This document shows positions 41,953 to 51,805 of a DNA stretch of 64,000 bases, piece by piece (position 1 is the first letter of the stretch; every line of letters begins with the position of its first letter). Source of the DNA: Haloferax sp. Atlit-12N. GTDB lineage: Archaea; Halobacteriota; Halobacteria; Halobacteriales; Haloferacaceae. The stretch is taken from contig NZ_PSYW01000002.1 of NCBI RefSeq assembly GCF_003383095.1, forward strand, positions 496,001 through 560,000, in the 5' to 3' direction. Under the pieces are notes generated by a model. It did not search any database and had not been told where the DNA came from. It saw only the letters and a program-made list of their open reading frames with translations. The translations under genes and the position numbers were made by a program.

Positions 41953-43914
41953 ATGACCGATTTGGGGGATTTCAGCGACTTCGCCGGCGACGACCCCGAC
42001 GACTCGTCCGACGCGGACCGAGACGAGCCGACCGCTGACGCCACCGGAAACGGGCGCTCCGCGCGTTCCGCATCCGCCTCGGAAACCGAGAGCGCGACCG
42101 CCGCGAGTTCGGCCGACGGTGACGGCGTCGATGCCGACCGCGACGACCGCGACGGCGGCGATTCGACCGACGTGACCACCGCGACCGACGACGCGGACGA
42201 CCTGCAGTTCGACGAGTACGACGCCGACCCCGTCGGCGACGAGCGGGGCGTCGGCGCGATTGCGGTCTCGCAGGGCCTCCGCGTGTCGGAGGACCCGGAG
42301 CGGACGGCGCTCCGGGCGTTCGTGACGGCGGGCAACCGCGAGCGCGTCCGCCTCGGCAAGTACCTCATCGTCCCCTACCCGGACGACGAACTGCTGTTCT
42401 GCCGCATCGTCGGGCTGGAGTACGCCCAGGAGTTTCAGGCCGACGACGCGACCGAGATTCACGCCCGCCGGGCGATGCGCCGACCGGCCGACGAGTTCGA
42501 GGAGCGCGATTTCAAGTTCATGGCCGAACTCGAACCCATCGCCGTCCTGTTTTCCGACCGCGGCGAACTCAAGCGCCGGATGGTCGACCGCGTGCCGAAA
42601 CCGCAGGCGACGGTCGGCGAGGCTACCGACGCGACGCAGATTAAGACCGGGCTGAAGATTCCCGAAGAGGGCGTCTTTCTCGGCCATCTCTCCGTCGGCG
42701 GCGAGAAGGTCCGAACCGCGGCCCGGCCGCCGACTATCGACTACCGACTGAACGACGACTACACCGACGGCGACCCGCTCGTGTTCCGCCACACGCTCGT
42801 CGCCGGCGGCACCGGGTCGGGCAAGACCCACGCCTCGAAGAACATCCTGCGGCAGTACCTCTCGCAGGAGCGGAGCTACGAGATGGACGACGGCCGCGAG
42901 GTCCAGACCGCGGTCGTCCAGTTCGACCCGCAGGACGAGTACGCCCAGATGCACGACGACAACCCGGACATGGACGCCGAGACGGCCCGACAATACGAGC
43001 GCGAGGGCGTCGCCCACGGCGGCCACGACGACACCGTCGCGCTCGTCCCGAAGATGGCCGGGTCGTCGTACCCCGGCGCGAACCACCGCGCCGAGCAGTT
43101 GGAGTTCACCATCCCCTTCTCGATGGCGCGGGACCTCCCGTGGCTCGTCGCCGGCAGCAGCCTCAACGACAACCAGTACCCGGCGCTCACCGAACTCCTG
43201 AACCGATTCTTCCGGAACTACGGCGATTCGGGGACGTACAAGCAGTTCCTCCAGTTCCTCGACGACCCGGCGCTGAAAGAGGAACTCCACGAGTCGGGGC
43301 GAGTCCACGAGGCCACCTTCGACGCGGTGAAGCGCCGAGTTCGCGGCGTGCCGAGCGGCGTGTTTGACCAGGACGCCCGGCCGATAACCGAACTCGACCA
43401 CGAACTCGTCCGGCCCGGCGGGCTGACGGTCGTGCCGACCTACCATCTCTCGTCGAGTCGGGCGAAGGAGCTGTTCGTCCTCGCGGTGTCGGCGCTGCTC
43501 ATCGATGACAAACTCTCGAACGACCCGTCGAGCGACCGCATCAAGGAGACGCCGGTCGTCCTCGGGATGGACGAGGCGCACAACTTCCTCACAGACGCCG
43601 ACACCGTACAGGCGCGGAAGGTCATCCAGAAGTTCACCGAGGCGGCGAAACAGGGCCGAAAAGAGCGCCTCGGTCTGTTCCTCATCACGCAGGACCCACA
43701 GGACATCGCCGACCCGGTGTTCAAGCAGGTGAACACGAAGGTCGTGCTCAACCTCGGCGACGAGGACGCCATCAAGAGCGTCAACATCCCGCCGAATCTC
43801 GAAGACAAGGTGCCGTACATGGAGAAGGGCCAGATGGTCGTCTACTCGCCCGACAACTCCGAACCCGTCGAACTGACGGGGCTTTCGACCTGCGTGACGC
43901 GACACGGCGACTGA
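41953..43914 (+). CDS. herA: HerA hexameric DNA translocase/helicase
   Basis: The 653-residue protein has an acidic, low-complexity N-terminus of about 85 residues, then the HAS-barrel region and an ATPase core with Walker A GGTGSGKTH (residues 285-293). VVQFDPQDEYAQM follows, then Walker B VVLGMDEAHNFL (with DEAH box) and the LGLFLITQDPQDIAD sensor segment. HerA forms a ring that pumps DNA through and works with NurA, encoded upstream, in end resection. The long Asp/Ser-rich leader is a haloarchaeal extension. The ATG at 41953 is 11 bases from the end of an AT-rich stretch that may hold its promoter. Confidence 0.93.
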   Translation: MTDLGDFSDFAGDDPDDSSDADRDEPTADATGNGRSARSASASETESATAASSADGDGVDADRDDRDGGDSTDVTTATDDADDLQFDEYDADPVGDERGVGAIAVSQGLRVSEDPERTALRAFVTAGNRERVRLGKYLIVPYPDDELLFCRIVGLEYAQEFQADDATEIHARRAMRRPADEFEERDFKFMAELEPIAVLFSDRGELKRRMVDRVPKPQATVGEATDATQIKTGLKIPEEGVFLGHLSVGGEKVRTAARPPTIDYRLNDDYTDGDPLVFRHTLVAGGTGSGKTHASKNILRQYLSQERSYEMDDGREVQTAVVQFDPQDEYAQMHDDNPDMDAETARQYEREGVAHGGHDDTVALVPKMAGSSYPGANHRAEQLEFTIPFSMARDLPWLVAGSSLNDNQYPALTELLNRFFRNYGDSGTYKQFLQFLDDPALKEELHESGRVHEATFDAVKRRVRGVPSGVFDQDARPITELDHELVRPGGLTVVPTYHLSSSRAKELFVLAVSALLIDDKLSNDPSSDRIKETPVVLGMDEAHNFLTDADTVQARKVIQKFTEAAKQGRKERLGLFLITQDPQDIADPVFKQVNTKVVLNLGDEDAIKSVNIPPNLEDKVPYMEKGQMVVYSPDNSEPVELTGLSTCVTRHGD

Positions 43915-44019
43915 GTACCCGGAACGCCCCGCACCGTCCGTCGCAGGCGACCGGGTCGCGGTTGTCCCGGCCCGCGCCCGCCGGGCGGATTTTTAGCCCG
44001 CGGCCGAGTAGGCCGCGGT

Positions 44020-44454
44020 ATGGCCGAACACGTGCTCGTTCCGACCGACGGGTCGCCGCAGTCAGTCGCCGCGGTCCGCTTCGCCGCCACGGAGTGGCCG
44101 GACGCGGAACTCACGCTTTTGAACGTCATCAATCCCGCCGACGCCGACTATCGAGAACGGGCGCTCAGCGGCTCCGAAGAGTGGTTTCAAGCGGAGAAAC
44201 GGAAGGCGAGAGAGACGTTCGCCGAGGTGAAAGCAGAGGTGGGACTCGTCGACACCGACAGGACGATCACCGACCGCATCGAGGTCGGCAGTCCTCAGAA
44301 GCTCATCGTCGAGGTGCTGGACGGCGACGACGCCGACTACGACCACGTCGTGATGGGGAGCCACGGCCGCACCGGCGTCTCGCGCATCCTGCTCGGGAGC
44401 GTCGCCGAAGAGGTCCTCCGCCGGTCGCCCGTGCCCGTGACCATCGTCAGGTGA
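44020..44454 (+). CDS. universal stress protein UspA-family
   Basis: The 144-residue protein has the Rossmann-like UspA fold: HVLVPTDGSPQS at the N-terminus and the ATP-binding motif GSHGRTGVSRILLGSVAEEVLRRS near the C-terminus (G-2x-G-9x-G-S/T pattern). It probably binds ATP or a related nucleotide. Haloarchaea have many such proteins and none of the neighbours tells the specific role. It begins 106 bases after herA. Confidence 0.9.
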   Translation: MAEHVLVPTDGSPQSVAAVRFAATEWPDAELTLLNVINPADADYRERALSGSEEWFQAEKRKARETFAEVKAEVGLVDTDRTITDRIEVGSPQKLIVEVLDGDDADYDHVVMGSHGRTGVSRILLGSVAEEVLRRSPVPVTIVR

Positions 44455-44613
44455 GCCACGGCGGACGGACGCCACCGAAGCCGTATCTCCCGCAATGCAG
44501 TAACACCGGCGTCACCCGGTCGCGCGACGACACGAGAACTGCGAGCACACCGGAATCGGCGGATTCGCCCGGATTGCAACGCCCTATTTGTGTGCCGTTC
44601 CTCGCGGGAACCG

Positions 44614-45285
44614 ATGGAATTCGCAGCGGTCGCGACGACCCGTCGCTCGGTCCACGACTACGCCGACGAGTCGCTCGACGACGAGACCCTCCAGACGATA
44701 TTCGAAAACGCCGTGCAGGCCCCGTCGAGCTACAACCTCCAGCCGTGGGAGTTCGTCGTGCTGCGCGAAGACGAGACACAGCAGGCGCTCCGCGAGGCGG
44801 CCTACGACCAAGAACACGTCACCGGTGCCGCCGCGTCGGTCATCGTGCTCGGCAACAAGGACCCCGAGGCCCACGCCGAGACCGTCACCGACGACATGCT
44901 GGAGAAGGGCTACCTGCCGAACGAGGAGGTCCGCGACGGCATCCTCGACAACATCGCCGGCATGGCCGACCTCCCCGAACAGGAGCGCCGCGTCTGGACC
45001 GTTCGCTCGACGTCGCTGGTCGTGATGTCGCTCATGTACGCCGCGTGGGACGAAGGCGTGGCCACCTGTCCCATCGGCGGCTTCGACGCCGACGCCGTCC
45101 TCGACGCGTTCGACATCGACGGCGAGCAGTACGAACCCGTGATGCTCCTGACGATGGGCATCCCCGCCGACGACGCCGACGAGTTGCAGGCGGAGCGCAA
45201 GTACCGCCGCCCCGTCGACGAGGTCGTCCACTTCGAGGGCTTCGAGTCCGAACAGTCGGCCGAACCGGCGCCCGCCGACGACTGA
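44614..45285 (+). CDS. nitroreductase-family flavoprotein
   Basis: The 223-residue protein begins MEFAAVATTRRSVHDYAD, the FMN phosphate-binding Arg-Arg-Ser of the nitroreductase fold. It continues NAVQAPSSYNLQPWEFVVL, the second FMN site, and later DEGVATCPIGGFDADAV, the isoalloxazine contact. It reduces nitro compounds, quinones or other electron acceptors with NAD(P)H. The true substrate is unknown. I chose the ATG at 44614 over the longer frame, since family members start at this helix. The acidic tail is typical for halophiles. Confidence 0.9.
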   Translation: MEFAAVATTRRSVHDYADESLDDETLQTIFENAVQAPSSYNLQPWEFVVLREDETQQALREAAYDQEHVTGAAASVIVLGNKDPEAHAETVTDDMLEKGYLPNEEVRDGILDNIAGMADLPEQERRVWTVRSTSLVVMSLMYAAWDEGVATCPIGGFDADAVLDAFDIDGEQYEPVMLLTMGIPADDADELQAERKYRRPVDEVVHFEGFESEQSAEPAPADD

Positions 45286-45378
45286 GACAGCCGTAACTGA
45301 CGAATCGCGTTTAGCCCTCTTACGGGAACGATACAGTCGGACACAGACCCTCCGTGAGCCGCGCGGCGAAACGCGGGC

Positions 45379-46497
45379 TCAGAAAATATTCGCCTGCTGG
45401 TAGACGCTGATGCCCTCGTTCGTGAGTTCGTAGGGCTTGGTCTCGCGGGAGTGGTTGGCGTCGCGTATCTTCTGAATCTCGATTGCGAGCCGCGTCTCGC
45501 GGAAGTCGTCGTTTCGGACGTACTGGAGAACGAACACGGCGTCGGAGAGGTACTCGACGATACCGTGTCTGGAGACGTAGGGGTTGGACTGGTCCGCCTC
45601 GGAGGTGAGCATCGTCGTCACCCCCGCGTCCTTCAGCGACCGCGTGAAGTTGAACACCTCGCTGCGGCGCTTCGAGGGGTGGTCGTACATCATCTCCAAA
45701 AGCGAGACGGAGTCGAGGACGAGCCGGTCGGCACCGAACTCCTCGACCAGCCGCGGGAGGTCGTTTCGGATGCTCGACAGGCTGTTCGCCATCTCCACGG
45801 GGTCGAGGTCGACGACGGCCAGTCGACCCTCGGCCTCGTGTTTCGAAAAGTCCCAGCCCTTCTCGTCGGCGGTGTCGAGGATGCGCTCGCGGCTCTCTTC
45901 GAGCGTGATGTAGACGCCGCTGTCGCCGTCTTCGAGCGCCTTCCGGAGGAACTGCAGGCCGAACGTCGTCTTGCCGGTCCCGGCGCTCCCGATAGTGACC
46001 ATGAGCGACCGCTCGGGGACGCCGCCGAGAATCATGTCGTCGAGACCTTCGATACCGATGTCGATGCGGTCGATGTCGGAATCGAACTCCTCGTCGTCGA
46101 ACGACGGCGGTTCCGACTCCCCCGGCCCCGGGCCGAATCCGAACTCGTCGCCGGACTGCTCGCCGCCGAGGCCGCCGCCCGCGTCGGGCATCGGCGCGTT
46201 CTCGAACGCCGTGGCGAAGTCGGTCGAAAACGGGTCGTCATCGCCGTCGAAGCGGTCGTCGTCACCGCCGAAGGGGGCGCGGTCATCGAACGACAGAGAC
46301 TCTCCGCCGCTGTTCCCGGTCTCGGTGTCATCTTCCGACGGTTCGTCCGCGGGGTCCGCGACCGCATCGCTCTCGGGGGACCCGTCGGTCTCACCGTCGT
46401 CGCGCTGCTCGCTTTCGTCCGGGTCCGCGTCGTCTGCGTCGGTCTCGCCGTCGTCGCGCTCGCGGAGTGCTCGCTCGAACCAGTCGTCGTCACTCAC
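45379..46497 (-). CDS. KaiC-type single-domain ATPase with long acidic N-terminus
   Basis: The protein has 372 residues from the GTG at 46497 (an in-frame GTG at 46509 is an alternative). Residues 1-140 are low-complexity Asp/Glu/Ser/Gly, probably disordered. The KaiC/RecA domain follows: Walker A GSAGTGKT near residues 170-177, catalytic Glu pair in ITLEESRERIL, and Walker B DRLVLDSVSLLEMM. It has one such domain, unlike cyanobacterial KaiC with two. Archaeal KaiC-like proteins often act in signalling or motility; no partner is encoded here. It is convergent with the nitroreductase and divergent from nadK. Confidence 0.87.
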   Translation of the reverse strand: MSDDDWFERALRERDDGETDADDADPDESEQRDDGETDGSPESDAVADPADEPSEDDTETGNSGGESLSFDDRAPFGGDDDRFDGDDDPFSTDFATAFENAPMPDAGGGLGGEQSGDEFGFGPGPGESEPPSFDDEEFDSDIDRIDIGIEGLDDMILGGVPERSLMVTIGSAGTGKTTFGLQFLRKALEDGDSGVYITLEESRERILDTADEKGWDFSKHEAEGRLAVVDLDPVEMANSLSSIRNDLPRLVEEFGADRLVLDSVSLLEMMYDHPSKRRSEVFNFTRSLKDAGVTTMLTSEADQSNPYVSRHGIVEYLSDAVFVLQYVRNDDFRETRLAIEIQKIRDANHSRETKPYELTNEGISVYQQANIF

Positions 46498-46671
46498 GGG
46501 AGCCACCACCGAACGACAGCGCGGCCGGCGTCCGTGCCTGCCATCACCTCATGGTGGGCAGGCGTCGTGATGAACGTTTCCCGTGTTCGGAGCTACCGCG
46601 CGGCGTCGAGCGGAGACGGGGCCGGGCGACGTGACGGTGGGCTTTTGCCCGGGGACGCCAAACCGCGGTGC

Positions 46672-47493
46672 ATGAAGGTCGGCATCGTCGCACAGAAAGG
46701 CAACAGCCGGGCCGCGTATCTCGCCGCGGACGCGAGCGAGGCGCTCGCCGAAGTCGACGCCGAGGCGGTCGTCGACGCGGCGACCGCCGAGAAGTTGGGC
46801 GTCGAGGGCGTCCCCGTCGAGTCGCTGGACGACTGCGACCTCGTAGTGAGCATCGGCGGCGACGGAACGTTTCTCTACGCCGCCCGCGGTGCCGACGGCG
46901 TCCCCATCCTCGGTGTCAACCTCGGCGAGGTCGGCTTCCTCAACGCGGTCTCGCCCGACGACGCCATCGACGAGGTGCTGGCCGAAGTCGCCGCGTTTCG
47001 GGAGGGGAGCCAGTCGATTCGGGAGGTCCCCAGAATCGTCGCCAGCGGCGACGGCTGGGAGATGGACCCATCGATGAACGAGGTCGTCGTCCACGGCCCG
47101 CGCCGGGGTCACGGCGGCGGCGCGGACTTGGAAGTCCGCGTGAACGGCTCCGTGTACTCCGGCGGCCACGCCGACGGCGTGCTCGTCACGACGCCCGCGG
47201 GCAGTTCCGCCTACAACCTCAGCGAGGGCGGGCCGCTCGTCCACCCCGGCGTCGAGGGACTCGTCGTCACCGAGATGGCGGCCGACGCGGGGATGCCGCC
47301 GCTCGTCGTCCCATTGGATGCTGCGGTGACCGTCAGCGTCACCGGCGCGCCGTCGTCGGTCGTCGTCGGCGACGGCCGGACCCGACGGACGGTGTCGCCG
47401 CCGACGGAGATTCACATCGAGCGGTCCGACTCGCCGGTCCGACTCGCCGGTCCGACCTCTGACTTCTTCGAAGCGCTCGGAAAACTCGACTGA
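46672..47493 (+). CDS. nadK: NAD kinase
   Basis: The 273-residue protein has the signature SIGGDGTFLYAARG (GGDGT at residues 62-66, which binds and activates the nucleotide), then NLGEVGFLNAV and a VTTPAGSSAYNLSEGGPLV motif, all diagnostic of NAD kinases. It phosphorylates NAD+ to NADP+. I chose the ATG at 46672 (MKVGIVAQKGN), where the alpha/beta domain begins. The frame is open far upstream but overlaps the KaiC gene in antisense. It is convergent with the NmrA-like gene at 47512, 18 bases away. Confidence 0.95.
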   Translation: MKVGIVAQKGNSRAAYLAADASEALAEVDAEAVVDAATAEKLGVEGVPVESLDDCDLVVSIGGDGTFLYAARGADGVPILGVNLGEVGFLNAVSPDDAIDEVLAEVAAFREGSQSIREVPRIVASGDGWEMDPSMNEVVVHGPRRGHGGGADLEVRVNGSVYSGGHADGVLVTTPAGSSAYNLSEGGPLVHPGVEGLVVTEMAADAGMPPLVVPLDAAVTVSVTGAPSSVVVGDGRTRRTVSPPTEIHIERSDSPVRLAGPTSDFFEALGKLD

Positions 47494-47511
47494 GCGCGCT
47501 GCCGCGGTCGG

Positions 47512-48264
47512 CTACTCCGCAAGTTCTCGTTCGCCCTCGTCCCCCGACGCCTCGGCGCGGGGGAGCGGCGTCCAGTCGATGTCGACCACGTTGTCCGCCC
47601 GCCCGCGGAGTCCTGGCCGAGAGACGACCTCGAACGTCCGGTTTTCGGTCTCGCGGGTGAAAAGCGAGTGCGCGAGGACGTTCGCCACGTCCGCGCGGGG
47701 GACGCTTCCGCAGACCGAGTCGCCGCCCTCGCCGACGACCACGTCGGCGGTCGCGGGGGCGTCGGTGAGCGCGCCGGGCCTGATAATCGTGTGGTCGAGC
47801 GGCGCGTCTCGAAGCCGCGTCTCGCTTCGTTCCTTCGCCGAGAGGACGCCCGACGCGGTGAGAAGCGCGCGGAGCGACAGCGGGAGTCCGCCCTTCGAGT
47901 CGCCGACGCCGATGGAGGACATAAGAACGAACCGCTGCGCGCCGGAGGCGGTCGCGGCGTCCACGAGGTTGACGACGCCCGCGCCGTCGACGAGGTCGCC
48001 GCGGATGGTTTCGAGTCCCGCCGAGACGCCGACCGCGGAGACGACGGCGTCGGCGTCGAGAACCGCCCGCCGGGCGTCGTCGGGGTCGAGGAGGTCGCCG
48101 ACGACGACCTCGTCTGCACCGCGCGCTCGGAGGTCGGATTCGGCGTCGGTGTCGCGGGTCAGCGCCCTGACGACGAGGGGCGTCTCGGCCAGCGCATCGA
48201 GGACGTGTCGGCCGGTCCGACCCGTCGCACCGGCGAGGAGGACGCGACCGCGATTGCGTGCCAT
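47512..48264 (-). CDS. NAD(P)-binding protein, NmrA/SDR-a5-like
   Basis: The 250-residue protein has the Rossmann dinucleotide motif LLAGATGRTGRHVLDAL (TGATGRTG type) at residues 9-25, and an RFVLMSSIGVGD strand. This is the atypical short-chain dehydrogenase group that often lacks the catalytic Tyr-x-x-x-Lys and serves as a redox sensor or quinone-binding protein. I see no YxxxK in the usual place, so enzymatic activity is uncertain. It stands alone between nadK and carB. Confidence 0.87.
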   Translation of the reverse strand: MARNRGRVLLAGATGRTGRHVLDALAETPLVVRALTRDTDAESDLRARGADEVVVGDLLDPDDARRAVLDADAVVSAVGVSAGLETIRGDLVDGAGVVNLVDAATASGAQRFVLMSSIGVGDSKGGLPLSLRALLTASGVLSAKERSETRLRDAPLDHTIIRPGALTDAPATADVVVGEGGDSVCGSVPRADVANVLAHSLFTRETENRTFEVVSRPGLRGRADNVVDIDWTPLPRAEASGDEGERELAE

Positions 48265-48412
48265 ACCCGCGCATGGGGGCGGGGCTCAATAACCTTCGGG
48301 AACGCGTCAAAAGTCCGGGTCGGCGGCGGCGGTCGCCGGCCGAGGAAAGAAGAATCGGGTCGGCGGCGAGTCGAAGAATCGAGTCGAGTGGGTCGCGCGC
48401 CGTACTGGTTCC

Positions 48413-51400
48413 TTACTGGCCCCAGTTGGCGACGACGCGCGGGCGCTCGCCGACCGGGAGCACGTCGATGTCCTCGTCGGCCGCGCCGCGCGCTTCGAGG
48501 GCCGCCTTCGCGGAGGCGTACGTCGAGAAGTAGCTGACCTCCTCTTCGACGCAGTCGATGAGCGTCTCGCGGTCGCGGGAGACGACGAAGTCGAAGTTAT
48601 CCTCGCGGAGCATCGTGAGGAAGTCGTCGACGTCCCCGGGCGTGAGCACCTCGTAGTACTCGCCGAAGGCGTCGAGCAGTTCCTGTCCGGCCTCGCTGTC
48701 GGCGTCGGGGAACTCGGGGTCCGCGAGGTCGACGTAGATGGTGCCGTCGGCCGGAATCGGGTCGTTAGCCGCCGACTGAGCCTTCTCGTAGGCCTTGCCG
48801 AACGAGGTCGCGGTGCCCATGACCTCGCCCGTGGACTTCATCTCCGGGCCGAGACGTGGGTCCGAACCCGGCAGGCGGTCGAACGGGAGGACGACCTCCT
48901 TGACCGACACCTGCTCGGGAATCTGCTCGCTCACGTCGAGGTCGGCAAGCGAGTTGCCGGCCATGACTTTCGCCGCGAGCTTTGCGATTGGGACGCCCGT
49001 CGCCTTCGAGACGAACGGGACGGTGCGCGAGGAACGCGGGTTGGCTTCGAGGACGTACACGTCGTTCGAGCCCTCCTCGTTCTGCTTGACCGCGAGTTGG
49101 ACGTTCATCAGGCCGACCGTGTCGAGGGCGCTGGCGATGTCCTCCGTGACCTCGCGGACGCGGGCCATCGTCTCGTCGTCGAGCGAGCGCGGCGGAATCA
49201 TACACGCGGAGTCGCCGGAGTGGACGCCGGCGGCCTCGACGTGTTCCATCACGCCGCCGATGAGGACGTTCTCGCCGTCGGAGACGGCGTCAACGTCGAG
49301 TTCGACGCCGTCGGCGAGGAACTCGTCGATAAGGATGGGCTTGTCGGGGGAGACGCGAACGGCCTCCTCGATGTACTCCTTGAGGTCCTCGTCGGAGTGG
49401 ACGATTTCCATCGCGCGGCCGCCGAGGACGTACGACGGGCGAACGAGCACGGGGTAGCCGAGGTCGTTTGCGAGGTCGAGCGCCTCTTCCTCGCTGGTCG
49501 CGGAGCCGCCTTCGGGCTGGAGGATGCCGAGGTCGTCCATCAGGCGGTTGAAGCGGTCGCGGTCCTCGGCGAGGTCCATCGCGTCGATGGTCGTGCCGAG
49601 AATCTCGCAGTCGACGCCGCGGCGCTTGAGTTCCGATTCGAGCGGGTGACCGATGTTGACCGAGGTCTGGCCGCCGAACTGGAGCATGACGCCGTCGGCG
49701 TCGATGGCCTCGATGACGTCGGCGACCTCTTCTGCCGTAATGGGCTCGAAGAACAGGCCGTCGGAGGTGTCGTAGTCCGTCGACACCGTCTCGGGGTTGT
49801 TGTTGACGACGTGCGCGTCGATGCCCATGTCGCGGAGCGCCTGCACCGCGTGGACCGAACAGTAGTCGAACTCGACGCCCTGTCCGATGCGGATGGGACC
49901 GCCGCCGACGACGACGACGCTCTCCATATCGCGGTCGACGCGGAGTTCGTTACCCGCCGAGTCGCCCTCGAAGGGCCCGCGGAAGAACTCGGGCTTGCGT
50001 GCGGAGTAGTAGTACGGCGTCTGCGCGGCGAACTCGCCGGCGCAGGTGTCGACCTGCTTGTAGGTGCGGCCGGGGACGTTCTGTTCGACCTCGCCGACGC
50101 TCGTGCCGGTCGCCGCGGCGATGCTGGCGTTGGTGTGGCCGGCGGAGGCGGCGGCGGCGAAGCCGCCATCGGAGGCGGCCTCGACCGCTTCGACGACGCG
50201 GCCGAAGCGCTCGACGTACCACTCGTGGATGTCGGTCAGTTCGACCACGTCCTCCGTGGTGTAGCCGCGCTCGAACGCCTCGAAGATGGCGTACGGACGG
50301 TCGGGAGTCGGTTTTTCGAGGTACTCAGCTTCGAGCTCCTCGTCGGACACTTCGTCCCAGTCGGCGGCGGGGTCGTACTCGGACGAGCGGAGCGCCTTCA
50401 GAAGCGACTCCTCGAAAGTGCGCCCGATAGACATCGCCTCGCCGGTGGACTTCATGGCCGTCGAGAGCTCGAAGTCCACGTCGGTGAACTTGTCCTTGGG
50501 CCACCGCGGGACCTTCGTGACCACGTAGTCGATTGCGGGTTCGAAGGCGGCGGTGGTCTCGCCGGTGATTTCGTTGGTAATCTCGTGGAGGCGCTTGCCG
50601 AGTGCGACCTTCGCCGTGACGCGGGCGATGGGGTAACCGGTCGCCTTGGATGCGAGCGCGGAGGACCGCGAGACGCGCGGGTTCACCTCGACGACGCGGT
50701 ACTCGCCGCCGGGCGTGCCGTCGTCGTGCCACGCGAACTGGATGTTACAGCCGCCCTGAATGCCGAGTTCGCGGATGACCTGGAGCGCGGCGTCGCGCAT
50801 CTCCTGGTGGCCCTCGTCGGGGATGACCTGCGAGGGCGTGACGACGGTGGACTCGCCGGTGTGAATCCCCATCGGGTCGATGTTCTCCATGTTGCAGATG
50901 ATGATACACGAGTCGTCGGCGTCGCGCATCACCTCGTATTCGAGTTCGACCCACCCGGAGATGGACTCCGTGATGAGCACCTCGCTGTTGCGCGAGAGGC
51001 GAAGTCCCTTGCGGACGCGGGAGACGAGTTCGTCCATCTCGTGGACGACGCCGGAGCCGGAACCGCCGAGCGTATAGGTCGTCCGCGAGATGACCGGCAG
51101 GCCGCCGACGGCGTCGACGGAGTCTTCGACGCGCTCTACGAGGGCCTCCTCGGTGATGTTCTCGACCGCCTCGCCTTCCTCCAGCGAGATGGTCGTCGAC
51201 TTCGGGACGGGCTGGCCGATTTTCTCCATGCGCTGGCGGAAGAGGTCGCGGTCCTCCGTCGCGTAGATGGTGTCGAGCGGCGTGCCCATGATATCCACGT
51301 CGAACTCCTCGAGGACGCCTTCCTCTGCGAGTTCGGCCGTGACGTTGAGTCCGGTCTGACCGCCCAGTCCGGCGATGACGCCGTCGGGGCGCTCGCGTTC

Positions 51401-51661
51401 GATAATCTCGGAGATGGCCTCGGTCGTGATGGGCTCGATGTAGACCTTGTCGGCCATCTCGGGGTCGGTCATGATGGTCGCGGGGTTCGAGTTGACGAGG
51501 ACAACTCGCGCGCCTTCCTCTCGGAGCGCGCGGCAGGCCTGCGCGCCGGAGTAGTCGAATTCCGCCGCCTGTCCAATCTGGATTGGGCCGCTTCCGATGA
51601 GCAAAATCGTCCGGTCCTCTGTGCCTTGCTGAGGTCCGGTCGAGGTGTCCTCGTCAGTCAT
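48413..51661 (-). CDS. carB: carbamoyl-phosphate synthase large subunit
   Basis: The 1082-residue protein has the full architecture: two ATP-grasp halves (the first with SGPIQIGQAAEFDYSGAQA at the start, the second with GGGPIRIGQGVEFDYCSVHA near residue 580) joined by an oligomerisation region. A C-terminal MGS-like allosteric domain (about residues 970-1082) completes it. It makes carbamoyl phosphate from bicarbonate, ammonia or glutamine and 2 ATP for pyrimidine and arginine synthesis. carA is not in the window. The promoter probably lies in the 144 bases before 51661, shared with the divergent S66 gene. Confidence 0.97.
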   Translation of the reverse strand: MTDEDTSTGPQQGTEDRTILLIGSGPIQIGQAAEFDYSGAQACRALREEGARVVLVNSNPATIMTDPEMADKVYIEPITTEAISEIIERERPDGVIAGLGGQTGLNVTAELAEEGVLEEFDVDIMGTPLDTIYATEDRDLFRQRMEKIGQPVPKSTTISLEEGEAVENITEEALVERVEDSVDAVGGLPVISRTTYTLGGSGSGVVHEMDELVSRVRKGLRLSRNSEVLITESISGWVELEYEVMRDADDSCIIICNMENIDPMGIHTGESTVVTPSQVIPDEGHQEMRDAALQVIRELGIQGGCNIQFAWHDDGTPGGEYRVVEVNPRVSRSSALASKATGYPIARVTAKVALGKRLHEITNEITGETTAAFEPAIDYVVTKVPRWPKDKFTDVDFELSTAMKSTGEAMSIGRTFEESLLKALRSSEYDPAADWDEVSDEELEAEYLEKPTPDRPYAIFEAFERGYTTEDVVELTDIHEWYVERFGRVVEAVEAASDGGFAAAASAGHTNASIAAATGTSVGEVEQNVPGRTYKQVDTCAGEFAAQTPYYYSARKPEFFRGPFEGDSAGNELRVDRDMESVVVVGGGPIRIGQGVEFDYCSVHAVQALRDMGIDAHVVNNNPETVSTDYDTSDGLFFEPITAEEVADVIEAIDADGVMLQFGGQTSVNIGHPLESELKRRGVDCEILGTTIDAMDLAEDRDRFNRLMDDLGILQPEGGSATSEEEALDLANDLGYPVLVRPSYVLGGRAMEIVHSDEDLKEYIEEAVRVSPDKPILIDEFLADGVELDVDAVSDGENVLIGGVMEHVEAAGVHSGDSACMIPPRSLDDETMARVREVTEDIASALDTVGLMNVQLAVKQNEEGSNDVYVLEANPRSSRTVPFVSKATGVPIAKLAAKVMAGNSLADLDVSEQIPEQVSVKEVVLPFDRLPGSDPRLGPEMKSTGEVMGTATSFGKAYEKAQSAANDPIPADGTIYVDLADPEFPDADSEAGQELLDAFGEYYEVLTPGDVDDFLTMLREDNFDFVVSRDRETLIDCVEEEVSYFSTYASAKAALEARGAADEDIDVLPVGERPRVVANWGQ

Positions 51662-51805
51662 CGTCGGAATCCAATCCGCACATCGTAATAAGTCCGGCGA
51701 AAAATTACGAGGTCCGAAACTCGATTGCGAATTTCGAAAAGGTCACCGAACGGCGCTGTCGCGGCCGGGGAAGGCTTTTGACGGGGATCCGAGTATCGGC
51801 TACGC

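Noticed and set aside
41926..43905. A 659-codon minus-strand frame opposite herA
   Set aside because: It is the complement of herA codons. HerA has Walker motifs and family length, and the antisense frame has none.
49097..51688. An 863-codon plus-strand frame opposite carB
   Set aside because: It is antisense to the clearly conserved carbamoyl-phosphate synthase and has no domain-like composition.
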